Below, piece by piece: positions 1 through 7,531 of a stretch of 64,000 nt of DNA. Origin of the DNA: a virus; the IMG/VR virus record IMGVR_UViG_3300022902_001021, positions 1 to 64,000 of that record, one strand, 5' to 3'. The notes beneath the pieces were generated by a model. It did not search any database, was not told where the DNA came from, and saw only the letters and a program-made list of their open reading frames with translations. The position numbers and the translations under genes are program-made. Every line of letters begins with the position of its first letter. The first letter of the stretch is position 1.

Positions 1-1
1 G

Positions 2-94
2 GCTGTCGGAGGTACAATGGATTCGGTTGATGAGCCCAGAGGTGGCAAAACAGGATTTGTTATGAATATAACGAAGACGTCAAAAGACATATGA
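2..94 (+). CDS. 3' end of an unidentified gene (partial)
   Basis: An open frame enters from the left edge and ends at a TGA at 92-94, leaving the last 30 residues of a protein. The TGA overlaps the ATG of the next gene in an ATGA arrangement, the usual junction in this window, which is the main support that the frame is real. Too little remains to assign a function. An alternative is that the frame is chance and the region is only a leader for the next gene. Confidence 0.5.
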   Translation, partial: AVGGTMDSVDEPRGGKTGFVMNITKTSKDI

Positions 95-792
95 AACTCC
101 TACTTGAAAATTGGCGAAAGTTTGTCAATGAAGAGATGGAAGAACCCATCACAACCCTTCGCATCTTCGACTTTGATGAAACAATAGCCCATACGAGGTC
201 AGAAACACGTGTTAAAGCGCCCGATGGCTCCGAAGCGACCCTGAGTGACCAGCAGGAGTTTGAAGCCTATATGAACGCAGCTGCAGTGAAAGAAGGAATA
301 GAAGCTTTTGACGCCGTGGATGCTTTGATGGAGTTGGGTTATCAAATTGATTTAAGCGACTTTTCGATTGTTAAAGATCCAGATGAAATCGTGATCATCA
401 CTGATATTATGCGTGAGTTCCCACCAGATTCTAAAACTTATATTATGACCGCAAGGCGGGGAAATTCAATCGGGCCAATTATCGATTATCTTGATGAGAT
501 TAATATTGATTCTTCACAAGTTAGAATAATGGCCACACAGGGAGAATCTAAAGGGGATGTGATGGCGCAGATGCTTAGACAAAAATTGATGTCTGACGGA
601 AAATCAAATATTAATCGCATCGAATATTATGAGGATTCTGAGAAGAATATCGATGATGTGTTAGCGAAGGTTTGCGAGAACCCAAAGTTAATTGATATTA
701 AACCAATAGATTTTGAGCTAATCATTAACAAAGTTATTAATAATGATGGCCAGTATAATATTCATCGGATTGAATGTAAGACTCCGGACTAA
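91..792 (+). CDS. HAD-superfamily phosphatase-like protein
   Basis: 233 residues with the HAD signature set. The nucleophile motif IFDFDETIAHT has D27 and D29, motif II is the Thr of YIMTAR (T120), and an acidic motif YYEDSEKN (E181, D182) could bind Mg. HAD enzymes of this size hydrolyse phosphate monoesters. Phage members include the 3'-phosphatase part of polynucleotide kinase and nucleotidases, and the substrate cannot be told here. No kinase P-loop is present, so it is not a full Pnk. The start overlaps the previous stop (ATGA). The nucleophile motif is preceded by about 20 residues, MKLLLENWRKFVNEE, that look like a short helical extension. Confidence 0.7.
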   Translation: MKLLLENWRKFVNEEMEEPITTLRIFDFDETIAHTRSETRVKAPDGSEATLSDQQEFEAYMNAAAVKEGIEAFDAVDALMELGYQIDLSDFSIVKDPDEIVIITDIMREFPPDSKTYIMTARRGNSIGPIIDYLDEINIDSSQVRIMATQGESKGDVMAQMLRQKLMSDGKSNINRIEYYEDSEKNIDDVLAKVCENPKLIDIKPIDFELIINKVINNDGQYNIHRIECKTPD

Positions 793-816
793 TTAAGAGA
801 AGTTGAGGATTAAAAT

Positions 817-1140
817 ATGGCAGAAACAAACGGGTGGGATACCTACTCAAAATTAGTGTTACAACAACTTGAATCTCTTTCTGGTGGTATTGATGGGTTG
901 CGGTCTGAGTTACAAGATGTTAAAGAACAGCTAACTGAACTTAAGGCAAAAGAGGATAGGGTTCAAGATTTAAAGTCCTGGAAAGAGAAGTTTGATGAAG
1001 TAGCTTCACCTACTCAACTGCAAATAAGATTTGAAGAAATCGAAGAGTTAAAAGAGTTTAAGACAAAAGCGGTTACCATGTTTATGGTTGTACAAGCGGC
1101 CATGGCCTTTGGTATGGCCATCGCTCTCGAAATATTCTAG
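817..1140 (+). CDS. Small coiled-coil protein with C-terminal membrane segment
   Basis: 107 residues, family not recognised. Residues about 25-75 are heptad-like and charged (LRSELQDVKEQLTELKAKEDR), predicting a coiled coil. The last 25 residues are hydrophobic (VTMFMVVQAAMAFGMAIALEIF), predicting one membrane-spanning helix at the C-terminus. This layout fits a tail-anchored membrane protein with its coiled coil in the cytoplasm. A GAGG-like ribosome site lies about 8 bases before the ATG. Confidence 0.6.
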   Translation: MAETNGWDTYSKLVLQQLESLSGGIDGLRSELQDVKEQLTELKAKEDRVQDLKSWKEKFDEVASPTQLQIRFEEIEELKEFKTKAVTMFMVVQAAMAFGMAIALEIF

Positions 1141-1175
1141 CTTGCTTAAGTTTAAAAACGTGTTATATTAATAAT

Positions 1176-1499
1176 ATGTTAAATTTTAAAACTGGTGATT
1201 TGATCGCATATCACTTCCATAATATTGTTAAACCATTGAAAGTCGGTATAGTGATAACAGATGATATAAAAACATTTACTGTAAAATGGATCCATTATAA
1301 TCAAAGTTTTTTTATGGAAAAAGACGCGGATATTTACGGAGAGTTAAGTAATACATACCTTTTAACGACTGTGCAGATTTATAGAGATTGCAAGGACACC
1401 GGTTTATCATTATTAAACTCTATGTACTTTGATGGGGAAAAAAACCAACAGAGAAGAACGTCTCAAACAAATAGTGAGACAATTATCCGGCAAAGTTAA
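1176..1499 (+). CDS. Small GDL/GDIV-type protein (SH3-like barrel suspected)
   Basis: 107 residues, no known family. It opens with FKTGDLIAYHF and continues with a KVGIVI...FTVKWIHY pattern. This GD(L/I)V-x(n)-GVI-x(n)-V.W layout recurs in the small proteins at 2077, 12053, 12302 and 12603. The layout suggests a small SH3-like beta barrel, which is inference from pattern only. The last 25 residues are polar and overlap the next gene by 68 bases, so the two ends need checking. The ATG sits only 6 bases after a TATATT hexamer (1164-1169), so the transcript may be nearly leaderless. Confidence 0.55.
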   Translation: MLNFKTGDLIAYHFHNIVKPLKVGIVITDDIKTFTVKWIHYNQSFFMEKDADIYGELSNTYLLTTVQIYRDCKDTGLSLLNSMYFDGEKNQQRRTSQTNSETIIRQS

Positions 1500-1719
1500 T
1501 ATTGACGATGAGCCGGTACCAGAAGTTGCAATTAAGGGTAAAGGACATATAATGTGTTTTAATTCTTCAAAAAGAATGTTTATACGAATAGCGCGGGGAA
1601 CAAAGGCTTATGTTATTGACCCAGAAATGAATAGTGAGGGAAGAGTGATGATATATACCTTCAGTGGTAGTATAGTAGAGATTAAGCCAGAAGAGCTAGT
1701 CAATACAGGATTTGACTAA
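1432..1719 (+). CDS. Small hypothetical protein
   Basis: 95 residues from the ATG at 1432; a TTG at 1429 is one codon earlier and less likely. Residues 1-20 are basic (GKKTNREERLKQIVRQL). The rest alternates hydrophobic and polar residues and ends IVEIKPEELV, again compatible with a small beta barrel. It overlaps the preceding gene by 68 bases, an unusually long overlap here. Either the upstream stop or this start may be wrong, or a frameshift may join two halves of one protein. No function is assigned. Confidence 0.5.
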   Translation: MGKKTNREERLKQIVRQLSGKVNIDDEPVPEVAIKGKGHIMCFNSSKRMFIRIARGTKAYVIDPEMNSEGRVMIYTFSGSIVEIKPEELVNTGFD

Positions 1720-1857
1720 ATGTTGTTTGAGTTTGGATATTTTTGGAAAACTATTTTTTCTCTTTTGGCAGCTTGGACGTTGTATGGTTTTGTTGGATTT
1801 GAATTCACAGTAGTAACTTTATTGGTGCTTTTGCTGTCGCATGAATTTCACAAATAA
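1720..1857 (+). CDS. Small two-helix membrane protein
   Basis: A 45-residue frame starts immediately after the previous stop (TAA then ATG, no gap). It is almost entirely hydrophobic: residues 8-26 (FWKTIFSLLAAWTLYGF) and 30-40 (VVTLLVLLLS) form one or two membrane helices, and the tail is HEFHK. The exact stop-start abutment matches the style of the neighbours and supports translation. The role is unknown. Holin or other membrane roles are possible but nothing specific supports them. Confidence 0.55.
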   Translation: MLFEFGYFWKTIFSLLAAWTLYGFVGFEFTVVTLLVLLLSHEFHK

Positions 1858-1883
1858 ACTATTTTGGCGCCCTATTTACGGCG

Positions 1884-2087
1884 ATGGCCAAGAATAGAAA
1901 ATTTTATAGTATCGGAACAACTGAACAGCCTGCTAGCCAAACAAACGGATATATACTTAGATGGATCGGTAAAGAAAATGAAGTTTTACAGGAAGGGCCA
2001 TTTATATCTATAGAAAAAGCGCTAACTGAACAAAATACCAAACTAATTAATGGTGTTTGTTCATGGTTGGTGTTTTATGGCGATTGA
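1884..2087 (+). CDS. Small hypothetical protein
   Basis: 67 residues with no recognised family. The stretch NGYILRWIGKENEVLQEGPFIS followed by IEKALTEQN resembles a short beta-hairpin-helix unit. Its TGA stop lies inside the first codons of the next gene, so the two are probably translationally coupled. No clear Shine-Dalgarno is visible. Confidence 0.5.
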   Translation: MAKNRKFYSIGTTEQPASQTNGYILRWIGKENEVLQEGPFISIEKALTEQNTKLINGVCSWLVFYGD

Positions 2088-2343
2088 AAAAAGCGTATTT
2101 GGTGATTTAACCTCTAAAGATTTTGCGATTGGTGATATAGTAGAGTGGTCTTCATGGGATTCTTCCATTGAAGAGTGGAAATTTCATTATGGGATACTTT
2201 TGACGATCGAAAATGAATTTCGTTCCAATAGGCTTGTTTCTATTTCTCGTGTAATTCCTTTAGAAGATTCAAATAGCGAATTAGAATTCTTTACTATGAG
2301 CCTTCGTGTTGTTTCACACAAAGAAGAAATAGAAACTATTTAA
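2077..2343 (+). CDS. Small GDIV-type protein (SH3-like barrel suspected)
   Basis: 88 residues from the ATG at 2077, which overlaps the previous stop. An upstream in-frame ATG at 2050 would add nine hydrophobic residues and a larger overlap, so I did not use it. The core FAIGDIVEWSSWD...FHYGILLTI...VSISRVI repeats the GDIV-x(n)-GIL-x(n)-V pattern of the proteins at 1176, 12053, 12302 and 12603. A small beta-barrel fold is inferred; the function is unknown. Confidence 0.55.
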   Translation: MAIEKSVFGDLTSKDFAIGDIVEWSSWDSSIEEWKFHYGILLTIENEFRSNRLVSISRVIPLEDSNSELEFFTMSLRVVSHKEEIETI

Positions 2344-2347
2344 TATT

Positions 2348-3187
2348 ATGACTGACGCTTTGCAACAATTAATAAAGCAATTTATGCCATTTGCGCAAGA
2401 AAGATTTGGCTTTGAGGAACCCCCAAAGCTCTTTTTTAAAGATGACGAAGCAAATGCTAAAGATCCATTAGGAAAAACTGCTTATTATGACCCTAATGAG
2501 AGAACGATAACATTATATATAACTGGCCGTCATCCGAAAGATATTCTTAGATCTTTGGGTCATGAGTTAGTTCATCATAAACAGAATTGTTGTGGTATGT
2601 TTGACGATGCTGGGCCCACAGAAGATGGATATGCACAGTCAAATCCTCACTTACGACAAATGGAAATTGAAGCAAATAGAGATGGTAGTATGTGTTTGCG
2701 TGATTTTGAAGATATGTTAAAGAAAGAAAACACTACTTATTATGAACATTTACAAAAAGGAGAAATGAGTAAAATGTCGACAAAAGATTGGAAAAACAAG
2801 GAAATATCTACACTTTTATCAGAAGCATGGGGATTTAAATTCAATTCTCTTCAAGAGTTTGATGAATTTAATGGTACTGGAGAATTACAAGAAGAGGCCG
2901 AAGAAGTAGCACAAGGAGAAGTGGAAGAAGAGCCTTTAGATGCACCTGCAGAAGAAACCGAAGCACCAGAAAGCCGCCGCGGCGGGAATGATATGGCCGA
3001 TAAAATTATTGATGGCACTGCTGGTGACAGTAGTAATGTTGCAGCCGGCGGGATTGAAGAGGCTTGTGAAGATGAAGATGAAGTTATTGAAGAAGAGTCA
3101 GATACCGAAGTTACTGAAGAAACTGTTGATGCAGCCGAGCTAAAAGAAGCTATTAAAGCGCTTTTAGGATTATATTTAAAAGGATAA
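2348..3187 (+). CDS. HExxH metallopeptidase-like protein with acidic tail
   Basis: 279 residues. A zinc-binding helix HELVHHKQ (H72, E73, H76) is followed about 30 residues later by MEIEAN, whose E106 or E108 could be the third ligand, as in gluzincin-type peptidases. The region before it (TITLYITGRHPKDIL) resembles the beta strand that usually precedes the HExxH helix. From about residue 175 the chain becomes a low-complexity Glu/Asp-rich tail ending in a short helix (LKEAIKALLGLYLKG). Acidic tails of this type occur in phage scaffold-associated proteins, so a head-assembly or processing role is possible but unproven. The small coiled-coil gene at 3299 and the nucleotidyltransferase fusion follow it. 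Confidence 0.6.
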   Translation: MTDALQQLIKQFMPFAQERFGFEEPPKLFFKDDEANAKDPLGKTAYYDPNERTITLYITGRHPKDILRSLGHELVHHKQNCCGMFDDAGPTEDGYAQSNPHLRQMEIEANRDGSMCLRDFEDMLKKENTTYYEHLQKGEMSKMSTKDWKNKEISTLLSEAWGFKFNSLQEFDEFNGTGELQEEAEEVAQGEVEEEPLDAPAEETEAPESRRGGNDMADKIIDGTAGDSSNVAAGGIEEACEDEDEVIEEESDTEVTEETVDAAELKEAIKALLGLYLKG

Positions 3188-3298
3188 ATGTTACCATGAC
3201 AGGTAAATCTAAAAATTGAGTTTCGAATCGAACTTAAAAAACTTAAGCATAAGTTTATATTCGATTTATTGTTACTCCAACACCTGGAGGGTGCAGAC

Positions 3299-3550
3299 GT
3301 GTCTTTAAATACAAATTGGCAAGACTTTTTATGTGAGAGTCTTGATGAAAAAACAATATTCACTTATATACAGGGTTTAGAAGAAGTTATATCTAATCTC
3401 AAACCTCGTTCTATGACTGAAAAGCGTAGAATGGCGCTAGCCAAGCAGCACTTACGTGAGGTTAAGCGACATGCTAGACGCATGATGAATGAAAACAATG
3501 TGTTACAAGAAAAACTTAATATATTGGAAGAAAGTGTAGGAGATAAGTAA
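3299..3550 (+). CDS. Small helical, basic protein (GTG start)
   Basis: 83 residues. I chose the GTG at 3299 because a good Shine-Dalgarno, GGAGG at 3287-3291, lies 7 bases before it. The longer reading from 3269 would place the SD inside the gene. The protein is predicted all-helical and basic in the middle (MTEKRRMALAKQHLREVKRHARR) with a C-terminal coiled-coil stretch (NVLQEKLNILEESVG). The stop overlaps the next ATG (TAATG). The family is not recognised; nucleic-acid or scaffold binding is conceivable from the charge. Confidence 0.6.
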   Translation: MSLNTNWQDFLCESLDEKTIFTYIQGLEEVISNLKPRSMTEKRRMALAKQHLREVKRHARRMMNENNVLQEKLNILEESVGDK

Positions 3551-5907
3551 TGGGTAGTGCTAACACACACTTAACCCACCTCGAAGAGTTAGTTCTTACT
3601 CAGGGCGCGCCAGGGTACGAGATGGCCAGGGCTTTTCTTTTAGAACTTCTCGAAACCCTTAAGGGAAATTCCAACTCTCATATTCAAACATCAGTTAAGT
3701 GGGATGGCGCGCCGGCGATATTCACAGGTATAAATCCAGAAAATGGCCGGTTTTTTGTAGGCACTAAATCGATCTTTAATAAAGTACCTAAGATTAATTA
3801 TACTGAAGAAGACATTTTAAACAACCATGGCCATGCGCCCGGGCTCGTTGATAAATTAACGAAAGCATTAAAATATCTGCCAGCACTGGGAATCAAAAAG
3901 ATTCTACAGGGTGATTTTATGTTTGATGATGGAATGCTTGAAATAGTTGATATTGATGGTGAGCCTCATTATCGTTTCAAACCAAATACAATTGTTTATG
4001 CTGTTCCAGTGAATTCAGACCTTGGCAGAGAGGTTGGACAATCAAAATTTGGTATTGTATTCCACACGACATATGATAGTTTAGATAGTGGTGCTAGCTT
4101 TGGTGCTGATGTCAGCGAACTCAGACGGGCACCCGGAATCTGGTTTGACGATGCTTTTTTTACAGATGACACTGGTACTGTGACTCTTACCGAAGATGAA
4201 GAACACAAAGTTATTAGTTTAGTTGAAGAAGCAGACTCAGTTAATGGAAAAATCGATTATAATAATTTACCATCTGATTTTTTAAATATTTACATTAACA
4301 GCGAAATTAAAACTGGACAGTTTTTAGAAAATCCTGAAGCATCATTCATTGGATTTAAGGAATGGTATTCTGCGCGTGGTGAAAAGAGAGTTAGTAAGCT
4401 AAAAAGTGAGAAGGGGCGAACACGGGCAATTGAAAAAGGACAGCAAGACTTACAATTATTTGATAGTAAAAGAGAAGATATCCTTAATCTTTTCCGAGTA
4501 TCGCGCCTTTTGTTTGAAGCCAAGAATATTTTCATTGAGAAATATAATAATGCTGTATATACTACTAAACATTTTGTTGATGACGGCTCAGGAGACCTGA
4601 CCGCCACCAATCCAGAAGGATACGTTGCAGTAGATCACGAGGGGAATGGTATTAAGTTTGTAGATCGCTTGGAGTTTAGTCGGGCCAATTTTATGATAGA
4701 CAAATCTGCAAAATTTACACAAGAGTCCATTGAGCATTTGCCACTTGATGAATCACAGATGTTTGTTATTCAGGTTTCTAAGGATAAGCAAATATCAAAA
4801 ACTTTGAAAGAGTGGATGAGCGAAATTAAAGCCACAAACCACAAATATCAGAAACTCCCTCAGTTGGTTTATGAGGACGTCTTAGCCGGTACCCCCATCG
4901 TAGATATAGTTCTACAGGAAAACGCGGAGAAGACCGTGTATAACACAGTTATTCGGTATATTAATGAATCACTCGCAGGCACAGGTCAAGAATACGATGA
5001 CGAGTGGGATGAATACCGACATTATGCAGATCAAGATTTAGGATTGCCATTAGAAGACGAAGATGAAGATCCAGTCGTAGATAATGATTTTGGTGATGAG
5101 CCTACAACCTGGGCTATTATTCCGGGCGCGTTCAAACCACCACATAAGGGGCATGCCGATATGGTACGTAGATATGCTACCGGCGACGGGGTTCCAAAGG
5201 CTGATAAAGTAATAGTTGTTATATCTGCGCCTATGAATGCACAACGACAACTAAGAGATGGTACTACTATCAATGAAGATCATGCGATCGAGTTTTGGAA
5301 AGAATTGTTTCCAGAGGTTGCCAGTCTTCCTAATGTAGAATTTGAGGTGGCGTCTAAAGATATGAAATCGCCCATCACTGTGGCATACAATTATATCAGT
5401 GAGAAATCACCATTGCCTTTTAAAGATGGTGACAGAGTTATTTTAGGTGCTAGTGACAAACCAGATTCAAACGAAAAACCAGATTGGATGCGGTGGAACA
5501 ATGTCAATGATGAAAAACATGTAAAACACGGTATCGAGTTATTGCGCGGTGAAGAATATGCTGTGCCGGCTTTACCTCGCGCCGGCGGCGGAAGCTTTAG
5601 TGCTTCAACTGCACGTGATTTAATTTCTGACTTAGTAGATAATCCCTCTGATAAAGAGGCGTATGTTGAACTGAGTGATTTTGTACCGGCTAATAGAATT
5701 GGATATCTTTTTGATACTCTCAAAAAACCTAGACCTATCTTTGTTGATAAAGATTTAGATGAGATGAACGCGATGGGGGCTGGAAGCGTGGCTGGAGGAG
5801 TGAATATGAGAGATGATGAAGATATAAATACTTGGAACGAAAATATAGATTTAAATACCATTGATGAGGTGATAAGACTAATTATGGAAAAGGGAATTAT
5901 GAGATGA
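3550..5907 (+). CDS. Fusion of KxDG ligase-like domain and HxGH nucleotidyltransferase
   Basis: 785 residues with two catalytic signatures. Near the N-terminus, SVKWDGAPAIF (K50, D52, G53) is the KxDG motif of covalent nucleotidyltransferases such as RNA and DNA ligases. Near residue 520, IPGAFKPPHKGHADMV carries H532-K-G-H535, the HxGH motif of cytidylyl/adenylyl and NMN adenylyltransferases. It is followed by a KPDSNEKPDWMRW segment and SFSASTARDLI, which sits where ISTTxxR is found in that superfamily. An acidic linker at about 490-515 separates the two halves. Known T4-like phages carry KWDG-containing ligase-like proteins; fusion to an HxGH domain suggests two coupled nucleotidyl transfers, for example RNA or NAD-related repair. 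The substrate is unknown. It starts at TAATG and ends in ATGA, so it is translationally coupled on both sides. Confidence 0.65.
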   Translation: MGSANTHLTHLEELVLTQGAPGYEMARAFLLELLETLKGNSNSHIQTSVKWDGAPAIFTGINPENGRFFVGTKSIFNKVPKINYTEEDILNNHGHAPGLVDKLTKALKYLPALGIKKILQGDFMFDDGMLEIVDIDGEPHYRFKPNTIVYAVPVNSDLGREVGQSKFGIVFHTTYDSLDSGASFGADVSELRRAPGIWFDDAFFTDDTGTVTLTEDEEHKVISLVEEADSVNGKIDYNNLPSDFLNIYINSEIKTGQFLENPEASFIGFKEWYSARGEKRVSKLKSEKGRTRAIEKGQQDLQLFDSKREDILNLFRVSRLLFEAKNIFIEKYNNAVYTTKHFVDDGSGDLTATNPEGYVAVDHEGNGIKFVDRLEFSRANFMIDKSAKFTQESIEHLPLDESQMFVIQVSKDKQISKTLKEWMSEIKATNHKYQKLPQLVYEDVLAGTPIVDIVLQENAEKTVYNTVIRYINESLAGTGQEYDDEWDEYRHYADQDLGLPLEDEDEDPVVDNDFGDEPTTWAIIPGAFKPPHKGHADMVRRYATGDGVPKADKVIVVISAPMNAQRQLRDGTTINEDHAIEFWKELFPEVASLPNVEFEVASKDMKSPITVAYNYISEKSPLPFKDGDRVILGASDKPDSNEKPDWMRWNNVNDEKHVKHGIELLRGEEYAVPALPRAGGGSFSASTARDLISDLVDNPSDKEAYVELSDFVPANRIGYLFDTLKKPRPIFVDKDLDEMNAMGAGSVAGGVNMRDDEDINTWNENIDLNTIDEVIRLIMEKGIMR

Positions 5908-6668
5908 ACGAACAAGAAAAGCTCCTTAGAGAGAATATAAGACATATGATCCGGATTGTCAAGCAGAAAAAGAACGACAATGAAGCTTCTCTGCGAGAGG
6001 TAATTCGAGGATTTATGGATTTTGAACTGAAAAATTTATTAGAAGGTGGAATTCCTGATGTTGATCCATCACCGAACAAATCTACCGGAATCAATGTTTT
6101 AGAAGAACTCCTTAAAAAGATAATACCAGTTTTGGAAACAGACTATAAGTCACTTACAACAGATGTATCTCAAAGAGAGTCATTTAGAGCGCACATTATT
6201 AACGCCGCTATTAATACTCTTACGCCGGCTAAAATCAATACAGATGCTATAGTTGATGTGGCTGAGCCATTACAAGAAACTGATATTGATGAAGAAATTG
6301 ATATCAGTGTTGGTGATGAAAACGACGATAAATTTATTGATATACGGACGGACGCTGAAAAATCTGCTGAAGATGAGAGTAACGAAGAAGATCCTAGAGA
6401 TACTTTTGGTTCGGGTGTTGAAGGAGACGAAACCGGTAGAAACATGGCGTTTCAGTCGTTTAAGAAAATTGAAACAAGTATTGTTGATGCATATGAATTG
6501 CTTAGTAATGATGAGGATCAAGAATTGTTTTATGATTATTTGGTAGCTAACCTTAAATTATATTTTGATAAATTTGAAAAGGAATTGGCTCCTTCTGTAG
6601 AAGAGCCCACAAACCAAGCTTATGATACAGCTAAGTCAGAACAAGAACCAGAAATGGCTGGAATATAA
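5904..6668 (+). CDS. Acidic hypothetical protein
   Basis: 254 residues, starting in an ATGA overlap with the fusion gene. The first 50 residues are helical and mixed-charge. The middle (about 125-180) is strongly acidic (ETDIDEEIDISVGDENDDKF, then EDESNEEDPRD). A C-terminal helical part contains FKKIETSIVDAYELLS and ends in a polar tail. It could be a scaffold-like or protein-binding factor judged on composition, but I see no family motif. Confidence 0.55.
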   Translation: MNEQEKLLRENIRHMIRIVKQKKNDNEASLREVIRGFMDFELKNLLEGGIPDVDPSPNKSTGINVLEELLKKIIPVLETDYKSLTTDVSQRESFRAHIINAAINTLTPAKINTDAIVDVAEPLQETDIDEEIDISVGDENDDKFIDIRTDAEKSAEDESNEEDPRDTFGSGVEGDETGRNMAFQSFKKIETSIVDAYELLSNDEDQELFYDYLVANLKLYFDKFEKELAPSVEEPTNQAYDTAKSEQEPEMAGI

Positions 6669-6899
6669 ATGAGTTTTAATGATTTTAAAGATGAATTGGC
6701 AGAGGCTTTGGGCGCTGAAGCAGCAGGGGCTGCAAAGCGAGAAATGGAGGAGAATCCGGACGTGGCCAGTGGCGTCGACGCAACGGATCCCGAGGAACAA
6801 GTCAGAGACCAAGCTACAGCCATTGCAGCTGCGATTAAAACTTACTTAATTAGCTTGGCTGGTTCAGACTCGTATGTTAAGAAGCCCGGCGGCAGTTGA
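6669..6899 (+). CDS. Small Ala/Glu-rich protein
   Basis: 76 residues, with the ATG directly abutting the previous TAA. The N-terminal half is an Ala/Glu-rich helix (FKDELAEALGAEAAGAAKREM). The C-terminal half is hydrophobic (QATAIAAAIKTYLISLAG) and ends KKPGGS. The length and the Ala-rich helix are reminiscent of small phage decoration or assembly proteins, but no family is recognised. It is the last gene before the promoter region at 6928. Confidence 0.5.
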   Translation: MSFNDFKDELAEALGAEAAGAAKREMEENPDVASGVDATDPEEQVRDQATAIAAAIKTYLISLAGSDSYVKKPGGS

Positions 6900-6927
6900 T
6901 ACTTAAAATAAAATTTCATCTTTTTAC

Positions 6928-6956
6928 TTGACAACTTTACGAATTCATATTACACT
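6928..6956 (+). promoter_or_regulatory. Sigma70-like promoter P1
   Basis: TTGACA at 6928-6933 and TACACT at 6951-6956 are separated by 17 bases. A second hexamer, TATAAT, begins at the last base of TACACT (6956-6961). The site lies in a 108-base gap upstream of the HTH-like gene at 7008. This is a match to the host vegetative promoter consensus, as expected for early phage transcription. It was read by eye with no mapped start. Confidence 0.55.
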
Positions 6957-6982
6957 ATAATTGTGTTCTGCTTGTGAAAGTC

Positions 6983-7002
6983 ATGATAGTCACTACCATC
7001 AT
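6983..7002 (+). promoter_or_regulatory. Possible operator (imperfect dyad)
   Basis: ATGATAG at 6983-6989 and CCATCAT at 6996-7002 form an inverted repeat, six of seven pairs matching, with a 6-base centre. It lies between promoter P1 and the ATG of the HTH-like protein at 7008, where an autoregulatory operator would be expected. The length and position suit a small dimeric HTH protein; binding is inferred only. Confidence 0.3.
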
Positions 7003-7007
7003 ATATT

Positions 7008-7352
7008 ATGAAGATCAATAAAACTAACTTGACAACCACAAATAAAAGTATTATACTAAAGTTGTGCTTGCAAGATGATCTACTAACACAGATTAATAAA
7101 CTATCATTAGAAGATCTTATAGCAGTCAAGTTAGAACTATCATCTAGAAATATAAATAACAGGTTATATGGCTTTGATATCTGGAGAAAGTCCAATTATA
7201 TTATTAAAGAAGCAATTCTCAAATTTGCTCTTTCAACTACTAGTTCTAAGAAGAGCGCAGCAAGGTTTCTAAATCTAACCTATATTGAGTTTAGAAGAGT
7301 AGTGAAAGACTATAAAGTAAAGGAGTGGTTCTCTCAACCATCAGATCTTTAA
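7008..7352 (+). CDS. Probable HTH (Fis-like) DNA-binding protein
   Basis: 114 residues. The C-terminal half reads IIKEAILKFALSTTSSKKSAARFLNLTYIEFRRVVKDY. It matches the layout of a Fis/HTH_8 helix-turn-helix, in which a long helix precedes K.AAR.L....F.R.... helices. The N-terminal 45 residues are helical and could dimerise. A perfect sigma70-like promoter (P2) lies within codons 8-17, so part of the transcripts would start inside the gene. A shorter product from TTG codons near 7062-7068 is therefore possible. A role as a transcription regulator of neighbouring early genes is inferred. Confidence 0.55.
   Translation: MKINKTNLTTTNKSIILKLCLQDDLLTQINKLSLEDLIAVKLELSSRNINNRLYGFDIWRKSNYIIKEAILKFALSTTSSKKSAARFLNLTYIEFRRVVKDYKVKEWFSQPSDL
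7029..7057 (+). promoter_or_regulatory. Sigma70-like promoter P2, inside the HTH gene start
   Basis: TTGACA at 7029-7034 and TATACT at 7052-7057 have an exact 17-base spacer, one mismatch from consensus overall. It sits 100 bases downstream of P1 and within the first 17 codons of the HTH-like gene. It would yield a transcript starting near 7064 that reads into the structured gap at 7353-7531 and the lipoprotein/tmRNA genes. It may be chance in AT-rich coding DNA, but the match is unusually good. Confidence 0.45.
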
Positions 7353-7531
7353 CATTTAAAAATCATTCGGTATGAACATATTAAGGTAACGGGGGCTCCA
7401 TATCTACTAAGAGCCTCCATAGCAAGGAAGTTTAAAACAAAAAAACTATAGATCAGGTGTGGTGACCAAAAGATCCACAACCGGATGAATATTTTGTAAA
7501 AAAGCCTATTTATTAACAAAGGAGCCAAAAA
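7353..7531 (+). other. Gene-free stretch with hairpins (possible leader or small RNA)
   Basis: This 179-base gap holds two foldable elements. GGGGGCTC at 7391-7398 pairs with GAGCCTCC at 7411-7418, an 8-bp stem with one G-U pair and a 12-base loop. GGTGTGG at 7456-7462 can partly pair with CCACAACC at 7475-7482. Neither is followed by a T-run, so they are not simple terminators. The gap ends in AAAGGAGCC, the Shine-Dalgarno for the gene at 7532. It could be a regulated 5' leader or a small RNA. I recognise no riboswitch class. Confidence 0.35.

Noticed and set aside
2-792. Polynucleotide kinase/phosphatase at the left end
   Set aside because: Only the HAD phosphatase motifs are present; no P-loop kinase motif was found in the 233 residues.
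1142-1169. Sigma70 promoter before the protein at 1176
   Set aside because: The -35 (TTGCTT) matches only three of six bases. The -10 TATATT alone is not enough in AT-rich DNA.
1176-1719. Frameshift joining the two overlapping genes at 1176 and 1432
   Set aside because: A 68-base overlap is unusual, but both frames have plausible composition. Without a homologue a frameshift cannot be shown.
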